Translations under genes and position numbers: made by a program | Assembly: GCA_019057865.1 (NCBI GenBank) | Contig: JAHLWP010000005.1 | Span: 1-64,000 of the forward strand | From: Promethearchaeota archaeon | Lineage (GTDB): Archaea > Asgardarchaeota > Lokiarchaeia > Sigyniarchaeales > SOKP01 | Direction of reading: 5' to 3' | DNA: 64,000 nt | Part shown: one piece after another, positions 48,472 to 58,030 of the stretch | How positions within the stretch are numbered: the first letter of the stretch is position 1 | How the letters are laid out: each line of letters starts with the position of its first letter | Notes under the pieces: generated by a model | Seen by the model: only the letters and a program-made list of their open reading frames with translations | What the model was told of the DNA's origin: nothing | Database searches by the model: none

Positions 48472-49158
48472 AATTATTCAAAACTAAATACGCACTTACC
48501 ATACATTTGACCATTTTGTTGTTCAGATCATCTTGAATAAAGAAAATTTTAATTTAAAGAAATTCAAATTGAAATAAATTGATATATTTTAAAATTAATC
48601 ATAAATAATCTTCATAAGTCTGAAGCAATATCTAATAAAACAATAAGAGTAAGAACTACATAAATAATTTCATTTAATGTTAATTATGCGCGATTTTCCT
48701 TTAATCGACACTTACTGATAGGTAAAAAATTCATAAAAAATCGTTTCAAAACAGAAAATATATAAAAATTATCCTAGTGGGATTTTAATGTCATTTTTAA
48801 TAAATTCATGATGTATTTTTTAATATATTAAAAATCTTGACTTTAAAGGTAGTTTGATTGAAATCTATAGCCTATTTTGATAAAACTTATTTTAAGTTGC
48901 CAAATATTATTAAAAAAGCTTAAATTTACTAAATTTAAAATTATTGAATGTTTTGATTTTATTAAAAGAACGCTTTATTAAATAAATAAACCCAAAAGCA
49001 AAAACAAATAATGGTTAATCTTAATATCAATTGTAATTATTGTAATATTATATAATCTTAAATTACAAATGATACACGAGGTAAATATAAATACCCTCTA
49101 AAATATTGGTTTCATGTAAATAACCATAAAAATTTTATTAAGGGTTGAATAAAAAGTA

Positions 49159-49482
49159 ATGGAAATTACCGAATCGGGTACTTTGGAAGTAAATCTAAAA
49201 AATAAAACAGATTCTATTACAATCGAATCTGATGAACTAATCGAAAAAATAGTTAAAGCCTTATCTTCTCATACAAGACGCCAAATTTTACGTCATATTC
49301 AAATTGAACCACTGGATGTTTCGAATATAGCTTCTAATTTGGACATGACAGAAGCAAATATTTCAGCCCAGATAAAGAAACTTGAGGAGGCTGGTTTGAT
49401 TACATGTGATTATGCGTCTGGCGAGCATGGAGTCAGAAAGATTAGTAAGTTAAAATATGATAGGGTTTTAATAAAATTTTAA
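49159..49482 (+). CDS. ArsR-like winged-helix regulator
   Basis: 107 aa; IVKALSSHTRRQILRHIQIEPLDVSNIASNLDMTEANISAQIKKLEEAGLI. Confidence 0.85.
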   Translation: MEITESGTLEVNLKNKTDSITIESDELIEKIVKALSSHTRRQILRHIQIEPLDVSNIASNLDMTEANISAQIKKLEEAGLITCDYASGEHGVRKISKLKYDRVLIKF

Positions 49483-49636
49483 TTCATCAGAATTATTTTT
49501 TATCTCTTTTTCTAGAGAAGTGTTTAATTTCAATTGAATTCGATAAGTTTCATAATTAAATTATGTTTTAATTACTTAATTTAAATTATTTTATTAATTA
49601 TATTTATTTACTTCTTATACTAAAGCAACAATTCAA

Positions 49637-50581
49637 ATGAAAGAAAGAATTTCTCTAAAAATTCCCGGTCGAATATGTATCCTTGGCGATAAAGTTGATT
49701 TGTTAGGTAAACCAGTCATAGCCATGGCAATTAATTTAATGATGAAGATAAATTTTGTAGCAAAGAAAAATAATAGAGTAATCTTTTATAGCCATAATAC
49801 CAAAGAAAAGATAGAATTTAATTTAGGTGAATCTCCTCCTAAAAATATTGATTTAGGTTATTGGAGTGTTTTATATGAGCGTATAAAAGTGAAAATCAAT
49901 CGAGGTTTTTATATAGAAGTGGATTCTGATATACCAATCGGATGTGGATTATCGACTTCCGCAGCATTATCTGTTGGATTTCTGAGAGCGTTAAATGAAG
50001 CATATGACTTAACTATATCAAATTCAGAAATCGCAGAACTTGCATATTTAGGTGAGAATCATGATTTAGGTATCCAATGTGGAAGAATGGATCAATATAG
50101 TATAGCTTATGGAGGTATAACCTTTATTCATACCGATGAAAATCCGAGGGTTGAAATATTAGATATTAATGAACTACCAGTAGTTGTAGGTGATTCAATG
50201 GAAGAAAGAAAATCAGTGTCGGTATTAAACAGAGTTAAGAGACAAATAAGAGAAAAAGAAGAAAAGACTTTAGAAGCATTTAAGGTTATTGAGGAATGCG
50301 TTTATCAGGGGAGAGAGGCTTTAATTAAAAGAGATTTTAAAAGGTTGGGAGGTCTAATGAATAAACAACAGGAACAAGAGATTATTTTAAAAGCTGAGAC
50401 TGAAAAAATTCATACCTTATGCGAAGTATCTAAAAAGGTTGGTGCTTTAGGAGCTAAGCAAATGGGTGCTGGAGGGGGTGGATGTATGTTAGCAATATGC
50501 CCTGGGAAACAGCAGGAAGTCGCTAAGGCTATTGATGATGCTGGTGGAAGATCATGGATTTTTGATATTTTCAATTATTAA
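49637..50581 (+). CDS. GHMP kinase (sugar kinase-like)
   Basis: 314 aa; SDIPIGCGLSTSAALSVGFLRALNEAY and MGAGGGGCMLAI. Confidence 0.88.
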   Translation: MKERISLKIPGRICILGDKVDLLGKPVIAMAINLMMKINFVAKKNNRVIFYSHNTKEKIEFNLGESPPKNIDLGYWSVLYERIKVKINRGFYIEVDSDIPIGCGLSTSAALSVGFLRALNEAYDLTISNSEIAELAYLGENHDLGIQCGRMDQYSIAYGGITFIHTDENPRVEILDINELPVVVGDSMEERKSVSVLNRVKRQIREKEEKTLEAFKVIEECVYQGREALIKRDFKRLGGLMNKQQEQEIILKAETEKIHTLCEVSKKVGALGAKQMGAGGGGCMLAICPGKQQEVAKAIDDAGGRSWIFDIFNY

Positions 50582-50627
50582 GAATTAGTATATCCAAAGT
50601 AATAAGATAAAATGGGGTAAAATCTAA

Positions 50628-51365
50628 TTGAAGGTTATTATATTGTGTGCTGGGGAAGGGAAACGTATGAAACCCTATACTGAAACATACCAGAAAACTA
50701 TGATTCCTATTCATGGCAAACCTTTACTAGAGTATCTTATAAAGGGCATTAAGTTAGCCGGTTTTAAGGATTTCATAATAGTAGTAGGATATAATAAAGA
50801 ACAGATTATTGATTACTTTCAAGAAGGGAAAAAATGGGATATTAATATTGAATACATAGAACAACATAATTTAAATGGAACAGGAGGAGCACTATTATTA
50901 TGTGAAGATGCAATCACAGATCAGCATTTCTTTCTAACTTGGGGAGATACTTTAGTGGCTTATGATGTTTATAGAGAAGTCTATGAGGTGTTTAAAAAAG
51001 AAAGACCTGATTTTATTTTAGTTACCAATTATGTGGATGATCCCTATAAAGGAGCTGCTGTTTATTGTGAAGGAAATTACTGTATAGATATTGTTGAGAA
51101 ACCACGAAAAGGAAAATCAACTACAAATTTAAATAACGCTGGGATATTTATTTTATCCAGAGAGATATTTGAAATATTAAAGATGCAAACTCCATCAAAA
51201 CGAGGTGAAATAGAAATACCTGATGCTATACGTTATGGAGTAAAAGAAAAGAATTGGAAATTTCGAGTTGTTAAAATAGAAAAAGATCAGTTTTATGGAG
51301 ATTTTGGGGATGTTAAAAAATACGAGAAACTTGTGAAAAATACTAACTGGCTTAATCTATTATAA
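50628..51365 (+). CDS. Sugar-phosphate nucleotidyltransferase
   Basis: 245 aa, TTG start; KVIILCAGEGKRMKPYTETYQKTMIPIHGKPLLEYLI, NNAGIFILSREIF, GDFGDVKKYEKL. Confidence 0.92.
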   Translation: MKVIILCAGEGKRMKPYTETYQKTMIPIHGKPLLEYLIKGIKLAGFKDFIIVVGYNKEQIIDYFQEGKKWDINIEYIEQHNLNGTGGALLLCEDAITDQHFFLTWGDTLVAYDVYREVYEVFKKERPDFILVTNYVDDPYKGAAVYCEGNYCIDIVEKPRKGKSTTNLNNAGIFILSREIFEILKMQTPSKRGEIEIPDAIRYGVKEKNWKFRVVKIEKDQFYGDFGDVKKYEKLVKNTNWLNLL

Positions 51366-51369
51366 TAAT

Positions 51370-53523
51370 TTAATTTATTACTAGAACTAAAACCCAATTT
51401 ACCATCCCACCAATTAATAATGCAAGACCTATTTCAAGAAAAGATATTTGTATGGCATATTTCCAATTAGTTTCTCTCGCTATTAATACTACTGTTGCAA
51501 AACAAGGGATATAAAGCATAGTAACTAAACTAAATACAACCATTTGAGTTGGTGTTAATAATTCTAAGAGACTTAATCCCATAGAATTTGCTAAAACTGC
51601 TAGGAGTACTAAGGTTAATTCTTTTCTTAAAATCCCATAAATCAAAAAAATTCCTGTAATAAATGGTAAACCTAACCAAAATGTTATTGGTGATAAAATA
51701 AAATTTATAGGATCTAATAAGCGAAACATAAATAGTATTTCTAAAATAATACCAGCTATAATTATAATAGGCAATGCTTTATAGACAAATTCTTTAGTTC
51801 TTATCCATGTTTGTTTTAAAATTACAGGGTAATTTGGAGTTCTATATCCATGCATTTCCATAATTAATTCTGTACATTGACCTGGCATTACCTTATTTAA
51901 TATTTTTCCAACGATAATTAAAACAGAAAAATTTATTGAAAATAATGTTAAAACCCAAATTATACCTAGATATCGTCCAACCAAGCCTAAAACTACTGTC
52001 ATAACCGCTGCACACGGAATTAAGGAAGTTAAAGCTATTGAGATTTTTTTTTCTCTTTCAGTTTCCATAATCCTACAACCTGCACAAGCAGGAACATTAC
52101 ATCCAAATCCTAAGATCATAGGAATGATTGTTTTACCATGAACTCCTAAAGAATGCATAAATCTATCCATAAGAAATGCTGCTCTAGGTAAATAACCGGA
52201 ATCCTGTAGAATCTCAATTATTAAAAAGAATGGAATAACATATACCAAAACACCACCAATAGCTCCAAATAACCCACCAATACCACCATCCCAAAATATT
52301 AAAACCCATAGATTTTGATCACCATAAATTTGATAAATTCCATCACTCCATATAGTAAAAACTTTCTCGATTAATCCTCCAAAAAAGTCACCGATAAGAA
52401 ATGTAAAAAAGTATATCCCAATAAGTACTAATAAAAGAATCACATATCCCCAAAATGAATGTGTTGTTACATGATCAAACTTTTCGGCTAAAGAAACTTT
52501 TCTTCCAATTCTAGATTTAACTATTACGACTTTTTCAATAATATTATGAATGTTATTATAAATTTCAGAAGAAATTATTGTATTGATGTCTTCTCCATGG
52601 TAACCCTCTAATTCTTTACGATATTCATCAGCTAATTCTAATAATTGAGATGTTTTTTCATTAGCTATGAATAATTTTTCTATTTCTTCATCTTTCTCTA
52701 AAATTTTAATTGCTAGAAATCGTGAAGGAAAATTAAATTGTGAAAAATATTCTTGATGAGGATCAATTTTCTTAATTAGGTTTTTTATTTTTATTTCAAC
52801 TTCTTTACCATATGAAAGTATAGAAATTAAATCTGGAAATTGAAATGTTTTTTTTACTGAAATATTTTTTGTACTTTCTTTCAAAGAATACCTTTTTAAA
52901 TGATTTTCGTGAGTCAGGTGGTCATGGATTTCTTTACCCCCTTGAATATAATGAGAATGAGGATGATGATATATCATTAATTCTATAGCTTCTTCAAGTA
53001 TTTGATGTACTCCTATCCCATGAACTGCAACAGTTGGAATTATTGGTAATTTAAAAATTTCTTCTAACTTTTCTAAATCAAGTTCAAAATGTCTTTTTCG
53101 TAAAAGATCCATTTGATTAATGGCTAATATCATTGGTACTTTTAGTTCTAATAACTGGAAGGTAAAAAATAAGTTTCGCTCAAGATTTGTAGCATCGATT
53201 ACATTAATAATAATATCAACTTCATCTGAAACAATATACTCTCTACTTATAATTTCTTCTAACGAGTAAGTAGAAAGAGAATAGATTCCTGGCAAATCTA
53301 CAATATTAAAACGATAACCTAAAAAATTTAAGTGCCCTCCCATTTTCTCTACTGTTTTTCCTGGCCAATTTCCAATAGTTTGAGAGAGACCTGTCAAATG
53401 ATTAAATATAACTGACTTTCCAACGTTTGCATTACCAGCTAAAGCTAAATTAATTGTATCTTTATATTCTCCCTTCTTTAATCCTGATTTTTTTTCAGAT
53501 TTATGACTAATTAGTTTTCTCAC
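51370..53523 (-). CDS. feoB: Ferrous iron transport protein B
   Basis: 717 aa; LAGNANVGKSVIFNHLTGLSQTIGNWPGKTVEK, VDLPGIYSLSTYS, INQMDL; polytopic C-terminus with ILGFGCNVPACAGCRIMETEREKKI. Confidence 0.96.
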   Translation of the reverse strand: MRKLISHKSEKKSGLKKGEYKDTINLALAGNANVGKSVIFNHLTGLSQTIGNWPGKTVEKMGGHLNFLGYRFNIVDLPGIYSLSTYSLEEIISREYIVSDEVDIIINVIDATNLERNLFFTFQLLELKVPMILAINQMDLLRKRHFELDLEKLEEIFKLPIIPTVAVHGIGVHQILEEAIELMIYHHPHSHYIQGGKEIHDHLTHENHLKRYSLKESTKNISVKKTFQFPDLISILSYGKEVEIKIKNLIKKIDPHQEYFSQFNFPSRFLAIKILEKDEEIEKLFIANEKTSQLLELADEYRKELEGYHGEDINTIISSEIYNNIHNIIEKVVIVKSRIGRKVSLAEKFDHVTTHSFWGYVILLLVLIGIYFFTFLIGDFFGGLIEKVFTIWSDGIYQIYGDQNLWVLIFWDGGIGGLFGAIGGVLVYVIPFFLIIEILQDSGYLPRAAFLMDRFMHSLGVHGKTIIPMILGFGCNVPACAGCRIMETEREKKISIALTSLIPCAAVMTVVLGLVGRYLGIIWVLTLFSINFSVLIIVGKILNKVMPGQCTELIMEMHGYRTPNYPVILKQTWIRTKEFVYKALPIIIIAGIILEILFMFRLLDPINFILSPITFWLGLPFITGIFLIYGILRKELTLVLLAVLANSMGLSLLELLTPTQMVVFSLVTMLYIPCFATVVLIARETNWKYAIQISFLEIGLALLIGGMVNWVLVLVIN

Positions 53524-53593
53524 CTAAATTCACCTAAATTGATATAATATCATTACCTTTATTTTGAAAATTTGAGGTATATGTTCTATATTA

Positions 53594-53893
53594 TTAAAGA
53601 GTTTGGGTTCTTTCTTTTTTTACCATAATTCTAGATGCCAAACCTCTGCCAATAACTAAACTAGACCCTTTAACAATTATCTCAATGGGACCTCTAAAGA
53701 GAGCTGATCTTTTTTTTATGATTTTTACTCCAGGGATTATTCCTAAATTAGCAAGTCGTTTCTTTGCCATAAAACCGGCATGTACTCTTAATACAGTAAC
53801 TTCTTCGCCATTCTGACAGTTAGATAATCTGTCAATTCGCAGATGTCTATGATGCTTCTTAGTAGAATAATTAATGTGTGTCCGTTTTCTCAT
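53594..53893 (-). CDS. feoA: FeoA-domain protein
   Basis: 99 aa; NGEEVTVLRVHAGFMAKKRLANLGIIPGVKIIKKRSALFRGPIEIIVKGSSLVIGRGLASRIMV. Confidence 0.9.
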   Translation of the reverse strand: MRKRTHINYSTKKHHRHLRIDRLSNCQNGEEVTVLRVHAGFMAKKRLANLGIIPGVKIIKKRSALFRGPIEIIVKGSSLVIGRGLASRIMVKKERTQTL

Positions 53894-54309
53894 TTATAAG
53901 GTTTATCTTTAAAATAATTCAAATGATTTTTCTTAAAATCAAATCTCTAATTATAATATTGAAAATTAATATTTAAATTTTAGGTGAGACTAAAAACACT
54001 ATTAATAACTGATAGAAAACATTATATATAATTGTATAAAATGAATAATTTAATTTTAATAAATAAAATTGATTATTATTTAACTCTAATGATAATAAAT
54101 ATATAATAGAGCTTAAAGAAAAATAATTTTAAGATTATTTAATTGACGATTATAAAAAATAAATTTCTACTTACTTTTAAAATTATTAATTATTTTTATT
54201 AAAAGCATAAGCTTGTAAATTTAAACTTAAAAAATTAATTTAAGATTATCTTATTTTTATAAGAAAAAGTAACATATTTTAATTTGAAAAGTATTTCTCA
54301 CAGAATATC

Positions 54310-55359
54310 ATGGTCAATAAAACAATTTTTTGTGAAATGATAAGACAAGGATACTCCAAAGGTGCATGCGAAGTTATTATTAAAGACAGTGTTAAACGCC
54401 CAGCTTGTCAAGCAACTTTGAAGTATGAAAATGGTCAACATCATAGAGTAATTACAGCAATGCATTTATCGAGACCTGAAGATTATTTTTCAATTTATCA
54501 ATCAGGATGTAATCATGCTTGTTTAAAATGTCATTCTTGGGAATTTTCTAAATACCTTAATGGAAGATGGTATTCAACAGATGAAATTACTGAAAAATGT
54601 AAGGAATATGAGAATTCTGTAACAATAATTGAGCCAAGGGAACGGGCACTGATGTATTATGCTACTGATTTATGTAAACATTGTGGCTCTTGTGTATTAT
54701 TATATAGAAGGAGTCCATTATGTCCAGATAAAGTACCGAAGCACAAAATAGTATTAGGTCCTCAAGGATTTGGTCCAGCAAGAAATATGATTGCATTTAC
54801 AGGGGGTGATATTGCATGTCAGGCAAAATTTTATGCGGAAGTTACAAAAAAAATAAAGCACCGTTGTAAAAATCTCTGGGTCTTATTAGAAACAAATGGG
54901 TATGGATTAACTCCTAAAAATTTGAATCTTTTACAAAAGGCAGGTTTAGACTCTTATTGGCTAGATATTAAAGCTTATGATCCTGAAATTTACAAAAAAT
55001 TATGTGGAACCTCAAATAAAACAGTTTTAAATTCTCCGAAAGAAATCTTAAAACGAAATTTCATTTTGGAAATACTTACTGTCTATATTCCTAATTTTGT
55101 AGAAACTAATCAATTCGAAAAAATCGCGAAAATAATTATAGAACTAGATGATAAAATTCCCTTCCATATTTTAGCATTTTTTCCACAATATAAATTAAAA
55201 GCTTATCGAGCCCCTAACTTATATGAAATATTAGAAACATATAAATCAATAAAAGATATAGGATTGAAAAATGTAAGAATTGGAAATATTGGAGTATTTG
55301 CTAAAACAGAAGAAGAAATGAAAAAACTGATAAAAACAGTTGGGCCTGAAGCAATATGA
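54310..55359 (+). CDS. Radical SAM protein (PFL-activating-enzyme-like)
   Basis: 349 aa; SGCNHACLKCHSWEF (CxxxCxxC), CKHCGSCVLL, MIAFTGGDIACQAKF, LETNGYGL, LDIKAYDPEIYKKLCG. Confidence 0.88.
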   Translation: MVNKTIFCEMIRQGYSKGACEVIIKDSVKRPACQATLKYENGQHHRVITAMHLSRPEDYFSIYQSGCNHACLKCHSWEFSKYLNGRWYSTDEITEKCKEYENSVTIIEPRERALMYYATDLCKHCGSCVLLYRRSPLCPDKVPKHKIVLGPQGFGPARNMIAFTGGDIACQAKFYAEVTKKIKHRCKNLWVLLETNGYGLTPKNLNLLQKAGLDSYWLDIKAYDPEIYKKLCGTSNKTVLNSPKEILKRNFILEILTVYIPNFVETNQFEKIAKIIIELDDKIPFHILAFFPQYKLKAYRAPNLYEILETYKSIKDIGLKNVRIGNIGVFAKTEEEMKKLIKTVGPEAI

Positions 55360-55365
55360 ATTGGA

Positions 55366-56514
55366 TTAAAACTCTTTATAATAAGAGATTAATGTATTTT
55401 TTATTTTTTCAAAATGTCCTAAATGCACCTTTGAGAGCTCATCTAGAGTATCACGGATTCCTGCTTTTTGAATTCTCTTGGCAATTTTAAAATATGGAGA
55501 CTCTTTTAATTTTTTGGCTAGGGGCTTATTTGATTCAACATTTTTTAAAAGAAGATCGATTGAGTCTACCTCTTTAACTCCTATATTTCTTTGAATAATC
55601 TCTAATAACATTGTATCGAATGTAATTCTTAAAATAACTTCATGATCAAATTCTGCTGTTTTCGGAATTAAATATTCCTTAAGTAGCGATATTGACTTTT
55701 GGAAGAGAGAAATTGAATCTTGACCTATTTCTCTTATTTTTTGATCAAAAGAATGATTTTTAGTAAGTGTCAAACACAATGCGGCTACAGTTTGATATTC
55801 AGCAACAAAATGAATAAACCGTGCTTTAGTATTTAGAACTGTTTCTTTTGATTCTGCTTCATCTAAAAGGTCACCTAAATTATCAAGAGATTTTCTAAAG
55901 TATGTTGCAATCTCTAAGAATTTATTTGCTGAAGTTTCATAATCTTTTGCAGATAATAGATGGAGTGCTCTTTTTTCTTCTTGTTCATATAATTCATCAA
56001 ATTTGTTAATTTTCATAACAGCTTTTAAAATCAAACGCTTTCCTAAATCTTTTTTAATATGAGAACGCTCATATGCTTGTCCTGCTTTCAGAAGAAGAAG
56101 AGAAGAAGGGCTATGAAAGTCTTCTGGATCAGCTTTGATCAAATACTCAGAAGCTTTTTCCCAGCTTTCACCAGCGGATTCCCAATCATTCATTTTATAA
56201 GAGAGATTTGCTAATCGCATGAGCAATTTAGCTGAGATTTCATATAGTTTTAATTCTTCAGTCTTTCTAATTATTGATTTTAATCGATAAAGTGCTTGAA
56301 TATTATTCTTAAATTGAGATATAATCTGAACAATTCTAATGAATAATTCATCTAATTTGATATAACTTCCTAAATCAATATAAATTTCGGCAGCTTTCTC
56401 ATAAAGATTGATAGCGTCATCTCCTTTACCTTTATCAGCAAAAGTTTCCGCTCTATCAATTAATTGAATTGCTTCTAATTCTCTCTCATCTTTATATGAA
56501 TTACTAAACACCAT
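55366..56514 (-). CDS. TPR/alpha-helical repeat protein with SNAP-like spacing
   Basis: 382 aa; AIQLIDRAETFADKGKGDDAINLYEKAAEIYIDLG..., DWESAGESWEKASEYLIKA. Confidence 0.6.
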   Translation of the reverse strand: MVFSNSYKDERELEAIQLIDRAETFADKGKGDDAINLYEKAAEIYIDLGSYIKLDELFIRIVQIISQFKNNIQALYRLKSIIRKTEELKLYEISAKLLMRLANLSYKMNDWESAGESWEKASEYLIKADPEDFHSPSSLLLLKAGQAYERSHIKKDLGKRLILKAVMKINKFDELYEQEEKRALHLLSAKDYETSANKFLEIATYFRKSLDNLGDLLDEAESKETVLNTKARFIHFVAEYQTVAALCLTLTKNHSFDQKIREIGQDSISLFQKSISLLKEYLIPKTAEFDHEVILRITFDTMLLEIIQRNIGVKEVDSIDLLLKNVESNKPLAKKLKESPYFKIAKRIQKAGIRDTLDELSKVHLGHFEKIKNTLISYYKEF

Positions 56515-56683
56515 ATTGTTTCATCTTATTACGGTAGAATGACATTTTGATATATTTAGATCAGAAGTTTTCTATACTAAATATATATCAAGTAATTTTC
56601 TAGTAATTTAATTTATAGGATTTAAATAAATAAACTCTTATTTATACTTATTTATACAAATAATTAGATGAAGATTAGGCTTT

Positions 56684-57571
56684 TTATTGATGATAAAATA
56701 GCTTAATATTTCGATTTTTTACTATTTTTTTAAACTCGAAGCTTTGGTAAGCAGATGAGAAAGATTCTTTAGCATCTTCTATAGCTCCATAAAAAATGAA
56801 ATTGGAAAACCAAGTTACAATAAATATTATACTAGCTCTTCTATATCGCGTATGGAATTTAACATTTAGACGCGGTGATGAATATTGAAATAAGAATAAA
56901 TTAGGAGCTGTGCCAACTGGAAGTTTTAGTGATGAACTAATTAATTGTTGAGTTTCTAATATATGAGCTATACTCTCCAAATTAATAACACCTCCATCAA
57001 TCCAAATCTTTTTAACGCCTATGTCTTTTAAACCTTCTAATATACTCACACTATTAGGTTGGTTCTTTTCTGTAATGTAAGCATATCTTTGAGTAGAGGT
57101 CATATTTTCAGAGCCTATTATTAATACCACTACTGAAGGTATTTTATATTTCTGAATAATTTTTAATTCTTTATCGTTCTTTAGATTTGAAATGGTGTTA
57201 TAAATATATTGGTCGGATTTAATACCTCTTTCATTAAGATATTCAACTCCAGCAATTCTAGAATCAAAATTCCCACCTAATACAAAAGGAGGGCTAAAAT
57301 GTTTCAAAAAAAAATCTAGATAACTAATCATAGCTTTGGGTTTGGATGCAGATATTTCAACTAAATTTGGTATTTTATATTGGTTTGATAATGAAATTTG
57401 CGTGTTAATTGCCTTTAGAGCTTTCCTCTCATCGAAAATTTCACTATTCTTACGATCAACAAACGATTGACCTTGATAAAAAAGTGTCCCTATTAATACA
57501 GGTGGTAAATCAAAACTCCCTCGACCTACTTTAATGTGTCCATAGGAATAAAATTTTGATTCTTTCATCAT
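56684..57571 (-). CDS. MtrH-like methyltransferase subunit (tetrahydromethanopterin S-methyltransferase subunit H family)
   Basis: 295 aa; YGHIKVGRGSFDLPPVLIGTLFYQGQSFVDRKNSEIFDERKALKAINTQ, KIWIDGGVINLESIAHILETQQLI, LKLPVGTAPNLFLFQY. Confidence 0.7.
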   Translation of the reverse strand: MMKESKFYSYGHIKVGRGSFDLPPVLIGTLFYQGQSFVDRKNSEIFDERKALKAINTQISLSNQYKIPNLVEISASKPKAMISYLDFFLKHFSPPFVLGGNFDSRIAGVEYLNERGIKSDQYIYNTISNLKNDKELKIIQKYKIPSVVVLIIGSENMTSTQRYAYITEKNQPNSVSILEGLKDIGVKKIWIDGGVINLESIAHILETQQLISSSLKLPVGTAPNLFLFQYSSPRLNVKFHTRYRRASIIFIVTWFSNFIFYGAIEDAKESFSSAYQSFEFKKIVKNRNIKLFYHQ

Positions 57572-57651
57572 TAACTCAAATATTGCTTGAACATCTTTAA
57601 AACAAGATATAGCGGCTATTATCTTTAAATTTATAAAATTTATCTAAGCTA

Positions 57652-57939
57652 TTAAACAATTCTGTCTTTAGGTTTTCTTGTTTTTTTAATCTTTAACTTA
57701 ATATCATGTTCCGAGATAAGCCAGACTATTACCTCATAAGGTATCTTACGAAAATAGATTTCTGCTGCTTTTTCTCTGACTCGCTCTTTGTTCGTTAACC
57801 TTGGATCTCGTTGAGCAAGTAATTCTCTTTCGGCGAGCATCCAGCATAAATTGTCATATGTATAGTTCCTTTCTGAAAGATAATAAGCAGCAACATTAAT
57901 TTGTTCTTTCAAATCGATTTCTTTTCCACTCATTTTCAC
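57652..57939 (-). CDS. Small hypothetical protein
   Basis: 95 aa; no family recognised. Confidence 0.5.
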   Translation of the reverse strand: MKMSGKEIDLKEQINVAAYYLSERNYTYDNLCWMLAERELLAQRDPRLTNKERVREKAAEIYFRKIPYEVIVWLISEHDIKLKIKKTRKPKDRIV

Positions 57940-58030
57940 TCCTTCCTTTAATATTTAATTTTATTTCTACTATTCCTAAAGAGAAATAAGATCTTTTAAA
58001 CTATTTCTTCATTACCATGATTGTATTTTT

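Noticed and set aside
53894-54309. Possible ncRNA in a 400-bp AT-rich gap
   Set aside because: No GC-rich structured core visible; uniform AT-rich sequence typical of intergenic DNA here
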